From contig NZ_JANSKK010000012.1 of NCBI RefSeq assembly GCF_026659735.1, positions 1 through 64,000 on the forward strand: a stretch of 64,000 bases of DNA. Direction: 5' to 3'. The notes beneath the pieces are model-generated. The model was not told the DNA's origin, did not search any database, and saw only the letters and a list, made by a program, of their open reading frames with translations. Origin of the DNA: Staphylococcus pettenkoferi (GTDB lineage Bacteria > Bacillota > Bacilli > Staphylococcales > Staphylococcaceae). Positions within the stretch are counted from its first letter, which is position 1. Every line of letters begins with the position of its first letter. This document shows, one piece after another, positions 1-10,632 of the stretch. The translations under genes were made by a program, and so were the position numbers.

Positions 1-249
1 AAAGGGTTCTTTTTTTATATTCTAGAAAGGAGCTTAACTTCTTTCAAAAGATCTATTCGAAGTAAATGGGTTCAGAATCGACGAAACAAGCGAATGACGC
101 AACGAGCTTACTTGAGGTAAGTGAGTAAGGAAAGAGCACAGTTGAGGAAGATAATGACCCTAATTTACGAGAAGAGAAAGCTTCTTAGCGCCGATGGTAG
201 CAGACTTACGTTCCGCAAGAGTAGGACGTTGCCAGGCAAACCGAACCCG
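1..249 (+). repeat. 5S rRNA-like tandem repeat, unit 1 (249 bp)
   Basis: First visible unit of a head-to-tail array with an exact 249-bp period; the array probably continues past the left edge. Positions 177-237 resemble the 3' half of staphylococcal 5S rRNA: the block TTAGCGCCGATGGTAG, then CTTACGTTCCGC, then GTAGGACGTTGCCAGGC. The 5' half of 5S is not recognisable, so this is not an intact 5S gene. An intrinsic terminator follows (GAACCC at 243-248, GGGTTC at 253-258, then a T run). Positions 4-9 are the right arm of the preceding unit's terminator. The 5S identity rests on my memory of the staphylococcal 5S sequence. Confidence 0.8.
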
Positions 250-498
250 AAAGGGTTCTTTTTTTATATTCTAGAAAGGAGCTTAACTTCTTTCAAAAGA
301 TCTATTCGAAGTAAATGGGTTCAGAATCGACGAAACAAGCGAATGACGCAACGAGCTTACTTAAGGTAAGTGAGTAAGGAAAGAGCACAGTTGAGGAAGA
401 TAATGACCCTAATTTACGAGAAGAGAAAGCTTCTTAGCGCCGATGGTAGCAGACTTACGTTCCGCAAGAGTAGGACGTTGCCAGGCAAATCGAACCCG
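250..498 (+). repeat. 5S rRNA-like tandem repeat, unit 2 (249 bp)
   Basis: Nearly identical to unit 1, which suggests recent duplication or gene conversion. One visible difference is in the small hairpin near 362 (TTAAGG here, TTGAGG in unit 1). The 5S-like part lies at 426-486 and its terminator at 492-514. An open frame of 82 codons crosses units 1 and 2 only because the repeat has no stop in that frame; it is not a plausible gene. Confidence 0.8.
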
Positions 499-832
499 TA
501 AGGGTTCTTTTTTTATATCCGAGAAAGGAGCTTAATTTCTACAATAAAATCTATTCGAAGTAAATGAGTTCAGAATCGACGAAACAAGCGAAAGACGTGA
601 CGAGCTTACTCGAGGTAAGTGAGTAAGGAAAGAGCGCAGTTGAGGAAGATAATGGCCTCAATTTACAAGAAAAGAAAGCTTCTTAGCGCCGATGGTAGCA
701 GACTTATAAAGGAATACAATTGCAAGGGCAATTGTATAAGTATAACTAACATGCTAAAGCATGAAATTATACTTTAAGAGTAGGACGTTGCCATGCAATC
801 ATTAAAAGAGACCTGAAAAGGTCTCTTTTTTC
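499..832 (+). repeat. 5S rRNA-like tandem repeat, unit 3, interrupted by a palindromic insert
   Basis: The third unit begins in phase with the other two but has diverged more. Within the 5S-like arm, nine bases found in units 1 and 2 (CGTTCCGCA) are replaced by about 70 bases (707-776) that form two hairpins. After the insert the 5S-like end resumes (AGAGTAGGACGTTGCCATGC, 777-796). The unit ends in a different terminator: AAAGAGACCT at 805-814, AGGTCTCTTT at 819-828, then T residues. Confidence 0.75.
707..776. repeat. Double-hairpin insert in the third 5S-like unit
   Basis: Hairpin A pairs ATACAATTGC (714-723) with GCAATTGTAT (728-737). Hairpin B pairs AAGTATAA (738-745) with TTATACTT (767-774) around an inner CATGCT/AGCATG stem. 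The stretch AGTATAACTAACATGC (739-754) recurs with one mismatch at 898-913. This looks like a small palindromic element, but I do not recognise a named family. Confidence 0.6.
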
Positions 833-1126
833 GTATATATAGAGGGATAGAAATTAACAATTAAATATCGGCCAGTAAACCAAGTTTCAACTTATATAGT
901 ATAACTAATATGCATAAGTATTTTTACTACAGAAACGAAGAAATACATGACACTCAGGCACGTAAACAGACAGTTGCGGAGTATAACGGGATGAAAGCAA
1001 TAAGTGTGTTAATTTACTAACTAGGGGATACAGCAAAGGGGTAATTTGCTAAGCGGAGCCTCGATGATAATCGAGTGTTCTCATATATTAAACAAAGTGG
1101 AAAATAATATTGTGCACATATTAGAA
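833..1126. other. Intergenic stretch without a recognisable gene
   Basis: I see no supported coding region here. It contains the partial copy of the palindromic insert (898-913) and a short CTCGAT/ATCGAG hairpin near 1058-1073. It ends in a strong plus-strand terminator at 1127-1175. A terminator with no upstream gene allows an unannotated small RNA, but I cannot define a promoter. Confidence 0.4.
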
Positions 1127-1175
1127 TGATTGGTCGAAGTAGATGAAAGTGTCATCCCCGTCGGCCAATCATTTT
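1127..1175 (+). terminator. Intrinsic terminator with no upstream protein gene
   Basis: TGATTGGTCGA (1127-1137) pairs with TCGGCCAATCA (1161-1171), followed by TTTTTA. It lies downstream of the 5S-like array and the unassigned stretch 833-1126. Confidence 0.7.
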
Positions 1176-1193
1176 TATATCTTTAATATAAAT

Positions 1194-1230
1194 AAGCGAT
1201 TGATACACCTTGGAAGTGCACCAATCGCTT
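1194..1230 (-). terminator. Terminator of the ilv-leu operon
   Basis: AAGCGATTG (1194-1202) pairs with CAATCGCTT (1222-1230). Read on the minus strand it lies just after the ilvA stop and is followed by an A/T-rich tail. Confidence 0.7.
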
Positions 1231-1236
1231 CTAACA

Positions 1237-2505
1237 TTATATGAGTAAAGAATAGAGCATCTTATTCTCATTGATATAAATATTATGTGGATCGAAGTCG
1301 TGTACGTTTTGTTTTAGCTGATTTAAGTCGTTATGATCACTCAATTGAATACCAATGATTACCGTACCTGTGTTCTGTGATGATTTCTTCAAGTATTCAA
1401 ACTTGGTGATATCATCACGAGGACCTAACACATCATTAACGAATTCTCTCAAAGCACCTGGGCGCTGTGAGAAGTTGAGGATGAAGTAATGCTTCATTTC
1501 TTCAAAGAGTAAAGAACGTTCTTCGATTTCTTTCATACGGTTGATATCATTATTACCGCCGCTGATGACACACACAACCGTTTTACCTTCAATCTCATCT
1601 TTATATTGTTCTAATGCTGAGACGCTTAAAGCACCAGCAGGTTCAGCGATAATCGCTTGTTTGGTGTACATATCTAGGATGGTTGAACAAACTTGACCTT
1701 CATCCACTTGCACGTAATCATCGACCACTTTCTTCGCAATATCGAAAGTAATTTCGCCCACACGGCCAACGGAAGCACCATCCACAAATTTATCGATGTC
1801 AGGTAAAGTGACGATCTCTCCATGTTTGACAACAGATTCGTGCATACTGCTCGCGCCCGCTGGTTCAACACCAATGATCTTCGTGTCAGGTGATTGTGCC
1901 TTAAAGTAAGTGCCGATACCTGAAATGAGACCACCGCCTCCGATTGCTGCAAAGAGATAATCAAATGATGTATCTTCTGCTTTCGCTTGTTCAAGCACTT
2001 CTTTCGCAACTGTGCCCTGGCCAGCTATCGTATAAATATTGTTAAACGGGTCGATAAAGTTTTTATCATAGCGCTTCGTATATTCTAAAGCTTCTTTCAA
2101 GCAATCATCAAACGTATCACCAGTTAAGACGACTTCAGTACTGTCGCCACCGAAGAATTTGACTTGGTCAATCTTCTGAAGCGGTGTTGTGACTGGCATG
2201 AAGATGGTTGCTTGAAGATTGAGTTTACTTGCAGTGAAAGCAACACCTTGGGCATGGTTGCCGGCACTTGCACACGTTATGCCACGCTGACGTTCTTGTT
2301 CTGAAAGTGCCATAATTGCATTATAGGCACCACGTAATTTGAATGAACGCACCCATTGTAAGTCTTCTCTCTTGAGATACACATTACAATTATACTTCAA
2401 AGATAGATAATGATCCTTCTGAAGCGGTGTTTCTTTCACAACATCTTTCAATTGTAAGAAAGCTTCATCTATATCTTTCGCTTGTACTGTTGTTTCAACT
2501 GTCAT
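1237..2505 (-). CDS. ilvA: Threonine dehydratase (biosynthetic, IlvA)
   Basis: Deaminates L-threonine to 2-oxobutanoate, the first step towards isoleucine, in the cytoplasm using pyridoxal phosphate. The PLP lysine is K56 in SFKLRGA; a glycine-rich phosphate loop (IGGGGL) lies near residue 190. An ACT-like regulatory region begins near residue 340 ([17 protein letters not shown]), as expected for the isoleucine-inhibited form. I start at ATG 2505 because AAAGG lies 10 bases upstream; an in-frame GTG at 2514 almost touches the ribosome site. The result is 422 residues, the usual staphylococcal length. It is the last gene of the nine-gene ilv-leu operon. Confidence 0.95.
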   Translation of the reverse strand: MTVETTVQAKDIDEAFLQLKDVVKETPLQKDHYLSLKYNCNVYLKREDLQWVRSFKLRGAYNAIMALSEQERQRGITCASAGNHAQGVAFTASKLNLQATIFMPVTTPLQKIDQVKFFGGDSTEVVLTGDTFDDCLKEALEYTKRYDKNFIDPFNNIYTIAGQGTVAKEVLEQAKAEDTSFDYLFAAIGGGGLISGIGTYFKAQSPDTKIIGVEPAGASSMHESVVKHGEIVTLPDIDKFVDGASVGRVGEITFDIAKKVVDDYVQVDEGQVCSTILDMYTKQAIIAEPAGALSVSALEQYKDEIEGKTVVCVISGGNNDINRMKEIEERSLLFEEMKHYFILNFSQRPGALREFVNDVLGPRDDITKFEYLKKSSQNTGTVIIGIQLSDHNDLNQLKQNVHDFDPHNIYINENKMLYSLLI

Positions 2506-2524
2506 ACTATGCACACCTTTTTAC

Positions 2525-3112
2525 TTAGTTATTGTAAGTTTTAGCTTTTGCCTGTTCATACGCTGCAATTTCGTCCTCATATTGCAATGTCACTGCGATA
2601 TCATCGAGTCCATTCACCAATTTATTCTTCCACGTTTCATCTATAGTAAAATGAAATGTTTGCTCAGGAGATGAAACAGTTTGTTCAGGTAAATCGACTG
2701 TAATTTCTTCGAACTGAGCAAGATGTTCACGTGCTTCCTGATTTAATACAATCGGTAGCATCGCATTCTTTGTACAGTTCATATAAAAAATGTCACTAAA
2801 GCTACCTGCAATGATAATATTGAATCCGTAATCTTTTAGAGCCCATGCTGCGTGTTCACGGCTAGACCCACATCCGAAGTTATCGCCTGTAATCAAAATA
2901 GAAGCGCCTTCATATTGCGGTTTGTTCGGATTGAATTCCGGATTGTCTGAACCATCTTCTAAATAACGCCATTCATCAAAGGCGAAAGGGCCAAAGCCTG
3001 TCTTTGAAATACGTTTCAAATGGACTTTCGGAATAATCTGATCGGTATCAATGTTGTCGTGAAATAGGGGAACAATTTTACCTGTATAGGTTGTAATCGG
3101 TTGAATATCCAT
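2525..3112 (-). CDS. leuD: 3-isopropylmalate dehydratase small subunit
   Basis: Small (swivelling-domain) subunit of isopropylmalate isomerase, which with LeuC converts 2-isopropylmalate to 3-isopropylmalate in leucine synthesis. Family blocks are visible: an N-terminal NIDTDQIIP motif and the substrate-loop motif [10 protein letters not shown]. The length of 195 residues is normal. Its ATG directly follows the leuC stop codon with no intervening base, so translation of the two subunits is probably coupled. Confidence 0.95.
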   Translation of the reverse strand: MDIQPITTYTGKIVPLFHDNIDTDQIIPKVHLKRISKTGFGPFAFDEWRYLEDGSDNPEFNPNKPQYEGASILITGDNFGCGSSREHAAWALKDYGFNIIIAGSFSDIFYMNCTKNAMLPIVLNQEAREHLAQFEEITVDLPEQTVSSPEQTFHFTIDETWKNKLVNGLDDIAVTLQYEDEIAAYEQAKAKTYNN

Positions 3113-4483
3113 TTAAACGACCACCTTTCTCACATCGACAAATTTACCGTTAATTGCTGCAGCGGCTGCCATCGCAGGAGAGACGAGATGTGTACGTGCG
3201 CCTTTACCTTGGCGGCCTTCAAAGTTACGATTGCTCGTTGAAGCACAATGTACGCCAGCTGGAACTTGATCGGGGTTCATACCCAAACACATGGAACAAC
3301 CAGGTTCGCGCCATTCAAAGCCTGCTTCCTTAAAAATTCGATCCAAACCGAGCGCTTCCGCTTCATGTTTCACCGTACGTGAGCCTGGAACGACAATCGC
3401 CGTAATATTTGGATGAACTTGTTGACCTTTAACGATATGGCTCGCTTCCACGAGATCTGAAAGTCTTGCATTTGTACAAGAACCGAGGAAGACGTAACCT
3501 AAATCAATATCTTCTGCTTTCTGACCCGGTTGGAGTCCCATATAGTTGTAAGCACGTTCATCATTGACGCTTTCAATTTCAGGGAAAGGCGTATTAAAAC
3601 TGACGCCCATCTCAGGACTCGTGCCCCAAGTAATTTGAGGTTCAAGGTCTGTGACATCAAGATGAATCTCTTTATCAAACTGCGCATCCTCATCTGTATA
3701 GAGTTCACGCCACTCATCGATATCATAGTCGAAATTCGTCGCATATGGACGACCTTTGACATATTCGAAAGTGGTCTCGTCAGGTGCCATCATGCCATAT
3801 TTCGCACCCGCTTCAATCGCCATATTACAAATCGTCATACGTGCTTCCATAGACAGACCTTCAATCGTTTCACCTGCAAATTCAAGTGCGTAACCTGTAC
3901 CGAAATCGACTCCATGTTGATTGATGAGGTGGAGAATAATATCTTTCGCATACACACCAGGAGGTAACTGACCAGACACATTAATCTTCAAATTCTTGGG
4001 TTTCGTTTGCCATAATGTCTGCGTCGCAAAGACATGTTCAACTTCGCTCGTACCAATACCGAAAGCGATTGCGCCAAACGCCCCGTGTGTCGCCGTGTGT
4101 GAATCACCACAGACAATCGTCTTACCAGGTTGAGTGAGTCCTGTTTCAGGCCCAACCATATGCACGATACCTTGTTCGTCAGAGCCCATATCAAAGATGT
4201 GTACGCCAAAGTCTTTCGCATTCTGCTGCAATGTCGTGATTTGCTTGTTCGCAATCTCATCTTTGATGTTATAAATATCGACAGTTGGTACGTTGTGATC
4301 CAATGTCGCATATGTGAGGTCAGGTCTTCTCAATGATCGGTTCTGCAATCTCAAACCTTCGAAAGCTTGAGGAGAAGTCACCTCATGGATGAGATGGAGA
4401 TCGATGTATAATAACTGTGGATCACCTTCTTTGCCGGCAAGTACATGTTTGTTCCATACTTTGTCAAAAAGTGTTTGTCCCAT
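3113..4483 (-). CDS. leuC: 3-isopropylmalate dehydratase large subunit
   Basis: Catalytic subunit of isopropylmalate isomerase, an aconitase-family [4Fe-4S] enzyme. The cluster cysteines are visible: C336 in GSCTNAR, and C396 and C399 in PGCSMCLG. The active-site block [12 protein letters not shown] lies near residue 126. At 456 residues it is full length. It lies between leuB and leuD in the leucine part of the operon. Antisense open frames inside it are shadows. Confidence 0.96.
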   Translation of the reverse strand: MGQTLFDKVWNKHVLAGKEGDPQLLYIDLHLIHEVTSPQAFEGLRLQNRSLRRPDLTYATLDHNVPTVDIYNIKDEIANKQITTLQQNAKDFGVHIFDMGSDEQGIVHMVGPETGLTQPGKTIVCGDSHTATHGAFGAIAFGIGTSEVEHVFATQTLWQTKPKNLKINVSGQLPPGVYAKDIILHLINQHGVDFGTGYALEFAGETIEGLSMEARMTICNMAIEAGAKYGMMAPDETTFEYVKGRPYATNFDYDIDEWRELYTDEDAQFDKEIHLDVTDLEPQITWGTSPEMGVSFNTPFPEIESVNDERAYNYMGLQPGQKAEDIDLGYVFLGSCTNARLSDLVEASHIVKGQQVHPNITAIVVPGSRTVKHEAEALGLDRIFKEAGFEWREPGCSMCLGMNPDQVPAGVHCASTSNRNFEGRQGKGARTHLVSPAMAAAAAINGKFVDVRKVVV

Positions 4484-4501
4484 ATGAGTGCTCCTCCTTT
4501 A

Positions 4502-5542
4502 TTAAATATTGTCAGCTACAAATTGAATGGTTTCTGATGTCTTGTACTGACCACCTAAATCCGCTGTGGTCTTCTCTTGTCGCACTAAATCATAAATCGT
4601 TTGTTCAAGATGGGATGCTGCTTCTTCTTGGTTAAAGCTTTCACGTAAACACATGGCTAATGAGAGCAACATTCCGAATGGATTGGCTTTATCTTGGTTG
4701 GCTATATCCGGTGCTGAACCATGAATGGGTTCATAAAGACGAGGTCCATCTGAACTGAAACTCGCAGATGGTGAAAGTCCAAGCGCACCAGGCATCACTG
4801 AAGCTTCATCACTTAAAATATCACCAAATAGATTTTCAGTTACGATTACATCGAAGCGTGTCGGATTTGTTATTAAATGCATCGCACAAGCATCTACGAG
4901 AAGATGTTCAACTTCGACATCCGGATAATCTTGCGCAACTTCGTTAATCACTTTCCGCCACAGTTTACTAGAAGCTAAGACGTTCTCTTTGTCGACGGAA
5001 GTTAATTTATGATTACGTGATTGAGCAAGGTCGAATGCAACACGTGCAATGCGTTCAATCTCTTCACGTGTATAAGTCAGTGAATCTAATGCTTGATGCT
5101 CATCCCAGCTTTTAGGCTGTCCAAAATAAATTCCACTTGTCAGTTCACGTACAATGACGAAATCTGTTCCCTTTACACGTTCTTCTTTAATAGGGGAGAG
5201 GTGACTCGTGCCGTCCGTCACTGTCGTTGGTCGAATGTTTGCGAATAAATTGAGTTTCTGACGTAGATCTAATAAACCTTGTTCAGGTCGGTTGTTAGGA
5301 TCTGTCCACTGTGGCCCGCCAACTGCACCCAGCAATATCGCATCAGCTGATTCACATGCATTAAAAGTTGAATCAGGAAGCGGCGTTCCGTGATTATCGA
5401 TAGCTACACCGCCGAAATCATGAGATTCGACGGTATAGTCAAAGTTAAAACGTTGTGAGAGTTCTTCAAGAATTCGAAGGGCGCCTTGCATAATTTCTGG
5501 TCCAATTCCATCACCAGGTAGAGCTACAATGCGATAAGTCAT
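4502..5542 (-). CDS. leuB: 3-isopropylmalate dehydrogenase
   Basis: NAD-dependent oxidative decarboxylase of 3-isopropylmalate, giving 2-oxoisocaproate for leucine. It has the N-terminal PGDGIGPE block, the VDACAMHL region and the metal/NAD-binding stretch [14 protein letters not shown]. The length of 346 residues is typical. Its start overlaps the leuA stop by four bases (ATGA), so the two are translationally coupled. Confidence 0.96.
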   Translation of the reverse strand: MTYRIVALPGDGIGPEIMQGALRILEELSQRFNFDYTVESHDFGGVAIDNHGTPLPDSTFNACESADAILLGAVGGPQWTDPNNRPEQGLLDLRQKLNLFANIRPTTVTDGTSHLSPIKEERVKGTDFVIVRELTSGIYFGQPKSWDEHQALDSLTYTREEIERIARVAFDLAQSRNHKLTSVDKENVLASSKLWRKVINEVAQDYPDVEVEHLLVDACAMHLITNPTRFDVIVTENLFGDILSDEASVMPGALGLSPSASFSSDGPRLYEPIHGSAPDIANQDKANPFGMLLSLAMCLRESFNQEEAASHLEQTIYDLVRQEKTTADLGGQYKTSETIQFVADNI

Positions 5543-7089
5543 GCTTCAACGCCTTCTTTCTGCGCTTGCTCACTTGCATATTTAGCATGTGCCTCCACAT
5601 ATGCTTTAGCTGAAGCGAAGAGTACGTCATGATCGATACCAATGCCAGTCACCGTATAACCATTCACTTTTAGTTGAACTCGAACCTCTGCTTGTGAATC
5701 CGTACCTTCAGTTACCGAATCAATCGTATAATCAAGCAACTCTGTGTCTTCATTAAAGATACGATCGACTGCATTGTAGACTGCAACAATTGAACCTGTA
5801 CCGATGCTGGAATCTTGGTACGTATGTCCGTTACGATCTTTAATGACGACGACAGCACTTTGAAGTCCGTTAGAAACGAATTGAACTTGGAGTTGAGATA
5901 CTTGGAACATGGCGTTCTGTTCATGTTCTGTACCTTGGATCAGCGCATGAATATCGCGGTCCGTCACAGATTTCTTCTTATCTGCTATAGACTTAAATTG
6001 CTTGAAGAGCACCTTTTGCTCATCTGGCTCGATATCGTAGCCGAGAGCACTGAGCTTTTCACTAAAGGCATGCTTACCTGACAGTTTACCAAGCGGCAAT
6101 TCTGTACTTTGCACACCTACGAGCTGCGGCGTCATAATTTCATACGTTTCTGGATTCTTCAACACACCGTCTTGGTGAATACCTGACTCATGACTGAAGG
6201 CGTTCTGACCGACAATCGCTTTGTTCTTAGGCACTCGAATACCTGCATAGCGAGAGATGAGGTCTGACGTTTGTTTTGTCTCTTGAAGTTGAATTCGTGT
6301 CGTTGTACCATAGTGGTCTTGTCTTACGTGAAGGCCGAGTGCGACTTCCTCAAGTGCTGTATTACCTGCACGTTCACCGATGCCGTTAATCGTACCTTCA
6401 ATACGGTTCGCGCCATTTTCAATCGCAGCCATACTGTTTGCGACAGCCAAACCTAAATCATCGTGGCAGTGAGCACTGTAGACAATTTCTCGATCTGTGC
6501 GAATCTCTTCTCTGAGCTTTTTAAAAATAGCTCCATACTCGGAAGGGTAAGCGAAACCTACCGTATCGGGAATATTGATGACGCTCGCTCCTGCATCCAC
6601 TGCAGTCTGAACACATTCAATCAAGAAAGGGAGCTCCGTACGTGTCGCATCTTCAGGTGAGAATTGCACGACATCAAAGTATTCTCGTGCATAAGCGACA
6701 TGTTCTTTAATAGAAGCGAGCACTTCTTCTTGAGACATCTTTAATTTAGATTCGAGGTGGATTGGGCTCGTGGCTACGAAGACATGAATCCTAGGCATTG
6801 CAGCTGGTTTCGTTGCTTCGTAGACCGCATCGATATCTTTCTTCACACATCGTGCAAGTCCACAGACGGCTGTGTCTGTTAACGTTTCAGCGATAGCCTT
6901 AACGGATTCAAAACTTCCTGTACTAGAGGCAGGGAAGCCCGCTTCGATAATATCGACGCCCCATTTCTCTAACTGTTTCGCGATCTTAATACGTTCGTCG
7001 AATGAGAAGCTGACGCCCGGTGTTTGTTCTCCATCTCTTAGCGTTGTATCAAAGATTTGAATATGATCAGTTGCAGGTGTTGCAGTCAT
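5539..7089 (-). CDS. leuA: 2-isopropylmalate synthase
   Basis: Condenses acetyl-CoA with 2-oxoisovalerate, the committed leucine step. The TIM-barrel motif [12 protein letters not shown] is at the N terminus and the metal motif HCHDDLG follows; the C-terminal ~120 residues form the LeuA allosteric dimer domain that binds leucine. I choose ATG 7089 because AGGAG lies nine bases upstream; the in-frame ATG at 7098 directly abuts it. This gives 516 residues, close to S. aureus LeuA. The gap to ilvC contains a hairpin (7233-7284). Confidence 0.95.
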   Translation of the reverse strand: MTATPATDHIQIFDTTLRDGEQTPGVSFSFDERIKIAKQLEKWGVDIIEAGFPASSTGSFESVKAIAETLTDTAVCGLARCVKKDIDAVYEATKPAAMPRIHVFVATSPIHLESKLKMSQEEVLASIKEHVAYAREYFDVVQFSPEDATRTELPFLIECVQTAVDAGASVINIPDTVGFAYPSEYGAIFKKLREEIRTDREIVYSAHCHDDLGLAVANSMAAIENGANRIEGTINGIGERAGNTALEEVALGLHVRQDHYGTTTRIQLQETKQTSDLISRYAGIRVPKNKAIVGQNAFSHESGIHQDGVLKNPETYEIMTPQLVGVQSTELPLGKLSGKHAFSEKLSALGYDIEPDEQKVLFKQFKSIADKKKSVTDRDIHALIQGTEHEQNAMFQVSQLQVQFVSNGLQSAVVVIKDRNGHTYQDSSIGTGSIVAVYNAVDRIFNEDTELLDYTIDSVTEGTDSQAEVRVQLKVNGYTVTGIGIDHDVLFASAKAYVEAHAKYASEQAQKEGVEA

Positions 7090-7232
7090 GTTAAACATCT
7101 CCTTTATTATGAAATAGATTCGTGGCAGCCAACTGTGCAAGCTACCCTTAATAATCAGTTTAGAACTATCAGTTATTGAAAAATTACGAATATTCTTTCT
7201 TTTGAATTAGCTTAATTACTGAGATTATAAAA

Positions 7233-7284
7233 GTAAGAGAGGGGAGCCGGCCTGTATCATTGACCGACCGACACCACTTCTTAC
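7233..7284 (-). terminator. Hairpin between ilvC and leuA, possible partial terminator
   Basis: On the minus strand GTAAGA and TCTTAC close a GC-rich stem (inner GGTCGG against CCGGCT-like bases) followed by TTTTATAATC. It lies inside the operon after ilvC. It could reduce readthrough into leuA, act as a processing or stability hairpin, or both. Confidence 0.45.
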
Positions 7285-7305
7285 CTCTGACAGGATTACT
7301 GTCAA

Positions 7306-8364
<1,059 letters not shown>

Positions 8365-8838
8365 TTAAATAATACCTGCTGAACCTGTACGAGCAACTTG
8401 TACAAGCTCTAGTGATGATAGGTCATCTAACAAGTTGTCCAATGTATATCGTGGACCGGAAGCTTGAAGATAAGTATAAGTGTCTTCCGCATGTAAGATG
8501 GACACTAGCGCATCATAAGGTTTAATAATCTTGTACAATTGAGCGTCATCTTCAGGTGTCTTCACTTTGACTAATACGAGTTCACGGTTGTAAGTGTTCG
8601 TATCAGTGATATCCTCAACGCTGATAATATTGATTTGTTTCTCTAGCTGTTGCATCAACGTACGTAATGTATCCGTATCTGGAATCTCCGCCACGAAGGT
8701 AATATCGGTAATACCTGGCTCAAGCGTTGGAACTGCTGAGAGGTTGACGATATTAAATTGGCGACGTACGAAGATACTCGTTAAACGGTTGAGTGTACCA
8801 GCTTTGTCTCTCACTTTCGTTCTAAATGTGCGTCTCAT
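8365..8838 (-). CDS. ilvN: Acetolactate synthase small (regulatory) subunit
   Basis: Regulatory subunit that confers valine feedback on IlvB. An N-terminal ACT domain is recognisable (residues ~3-75, with KAGTLNRLTSIF), followed by the C-terminal ALS small-subunit domain. At 157 residues this is the two-domain form. From memory S. aureus annotations give a shorter small subunit (about 84 residues), so the full length here is notable. The start overlaps the ilvB stop by four bases. Confidence 0.93.
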   Translation of the reverse strand: MRRTFRTKVRDKAGTLNRLTSIFVRRQFNIVNLSAVPTLEPGITDITFVAEIPDTDTLRTLMQQLEKQINIISVEDITDTNTYNRELVLVKVKTPEDDAQLYKIIKPYDALVSILHAEDTYTYLQASGPRYTLDNLLDDLSSLELVQVARTGSAGII

Positions 8839-10619
8839 AGTAGACCCTCCATTTCATCATTGGCTTTACCACTAGGAACCATTGGGTGTACAGGTTCGAT
8901 AGGGGAAATGCGTACTTCAATCATCGCTGGACCGTCATGTTGGAAAGCTTCATCAAGTTGCTCTTCTAAACGATCCGGATCCTCGATGAGATAACTCTTC
9001 ACTCTGTATGCTTCAGATAATTTGATGAAATCCGGTTGGTCATTGAATACTGAGTGTGAGAAACGTTGATTAAAGAATTTATCTTGCCATTGCTTAACCA
9101 TGCCTAATGTACCGTTGTTGATCAGCACAATCTTGATGTCGATGCCATATTCTTCAAGGATTGCCATTTCTTGGTTCGTCATTTGGAAACCACCATCGCC
9201 AACGAAAGCGACTACCGTTTGATCAGGATGAGCAAGTTTTGCTCCGATTGCTGCTGGGATACCGTAGCCCATCGTTCCAAGACCACCGCTCGTTACGAGT
9301 TGATTGAGTTTCTTGAATGGATAGAATTGAGCTACCCACATTTGGTGTTGTCCTACATCCGTTGTCACGATTGCATCGCCATTCGTGATTTCCCCGATAT
9401 ATTCGATAGTGCGTTGTGGTTTGATAAAATGCGGATCTTCTTCGCCGTGATTAAACGGCTGTGCTGCTTTATTCGCTTGTACACGTTCATTCCATTCTTC
9501 ATGTTTTACGGCGTAACTATCAAATTCAAGTAGTTGTTCTAATGTCGCTTTAACGTCAGCTACGATGCCGAGATCCGTCTTGATGATCTTATCGATTTCG
9601 GATGGATCGATATCAACATGCACAATTTTCGCATTTTTAGCAAAATTATCAGGTTTACTTGCTAAGCGGTCATCGAAGCGGCTACCGAAGTTAATCAATA
9701 AATCACATTCCTGAATCGCCATGTTGCTGGCGTAGGAGCCGTGCATACCGCCCATACCTAAGAAGAGTGGATAATCGGCAGGTACAGAACCTAGACCGAG
9801 CAACGTGTTTACTACTGGTAATTGATGTCGATTAACGAATTCGGTCAATAGCTCGTTGGCTTCAGCATGATGCACGCCAGCTCCTGCGAGTACGAGAGGG
9901 CGCTTCGCTGTCTTCAAGTAATCTCGCAATTTCTGTACATCATCATGACTCGGCTCAAGATTGACACTGTAACCAGGTAAGTCTAGCTCTTTAGTCGGTT
10001 GTTTATGTGTCGTTAACACGCCCATATCTTTAGGGAAGTCGATGACTACTGGTCCTTTACGACCTGTATTAGCGATATGGAAAGCTTCGTGAATGATCTT
10101 AGGAATATCATCTACATTTTTAACTTGATAGTTATGTTTCGTAATTGGCGTCGTCATTGATAGTAAGTCCGCTTCTTGGAACGCATCTTTACCGATCACT
10201 GGTGTTGCAACTTGTCCTGTAAAAACTACGAGTGGGATTGAATCACTGTACGCATCAGCGATACCCGTGATAGCGTTCGTCGCTCCAGGTCCGCTCGTTA
10301 CTACGACTACGCCAGGTTTACCAGATACTTTCGCATAGCCTTCTGCTGCATGTGCTGCACCTTGCTCGTGGCGGGCAAGGATATGTTTGATTGCGCCATC
10401 ATAGAACGTATCATAAAGCGGAAGTACAGCACCGCCTGGATAACCGAAGATAAAGTCGACATCTTCTTTCGCTAATGCTTCGACGAGAAGTGCTGAACCT
10501 GTGTTCATCTCTTTCACTTCTTCTTTCACCAAATCATAAGGTGCTTGCGTACCGGATCCATCGACACTTTCGAGTTCTTCTGTTGCTTCGTTATTCATTG
10601 TTTCAGTTTGGTTTGACAT
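8835..10619 (-). CDS. ilvB: Acetolactate synthase large subunit
   Basis: Thiamine-diphosphate enzyme that joins two pyruvates (or pyruvate and 2-oxobutanoate). The catalytic glutamate is in ARHEQGAAHAAEGYA and the ThDP/Mg motif GDGGFQMTNQE lies in the C-terminal third. The 594 residues include a ~40-residue acidic extension before the conserved TGSALLVEAL start. The chosen ATG has AAGGAGTGATCCCAC upstream, so the extension appears genuine. It sits between ilvD and ilvN. Confidence 0.96.
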   Translation of the reverse strand: MSNQTETMNNEATEELESVDGSGTQAPYDLVKEEVKEMNTGSALLVEALAKEDVDFIFGYPGGAVLPLYDTFYDGAIKHILARHEQGAAHAAEGYAKVSGKPGVVVVTSGPGATNAITGIADAYSDSIPLVVFTGQVATPVIGKDAFQEADLLSMTTPITKHNYQVKNVDDIPKIIHEAFHIANTGRKGPVVIDFPKDMGVLTTHKQPTKELDLPGYSVNLEPSHDDVQKLRDYLKTAKRPLVLAGAGVHHAEANELLTEFVNRHQLPVVNTLLGLGSVPADYPLFLGMGGMHGSYASNMAIQECDLLINFGSRFDDRLASKPDNFAKNAKIVHVDIDPSEIDKIIKTDLGIVADVKATLEQLLEFDSYAVKHEEWNERVQANKAAQPFNHGEEDPHFIKPQRTIEYIGEITNGDAIVTTDVGQHQMWVAQFYPFKKLNQLVTSGGLGTMGYGIPAAIGAKLAHPDQTVVAFVGDGGFQMTNQEMAILEEYGIDIKIVLINNGTLGMVKQWQDKFFNQRFSHSVFNDQPDFIKLSEAYRVKSYLIEDPDRLEEQLDEAFQHDGPAMIEVRISPIEPVHPMVPSGKANDEMEGLL

Positions 10620-10632
10620 GTGGGATCACTCC

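Noticed and set aside
121..369. 82-codon open frame across the 5S-like repeats
   Set aside because: Its length equals one repeat period, it has no ribosome site and the repeats are RNA-like; the frame is open only because the unit lacks a stop in it.
177..486. Intact 5S rRNA genes
   Set aside because: Only the 3' portion resembles 5S. The 5' half, needed to close helix I, is not recognisable.
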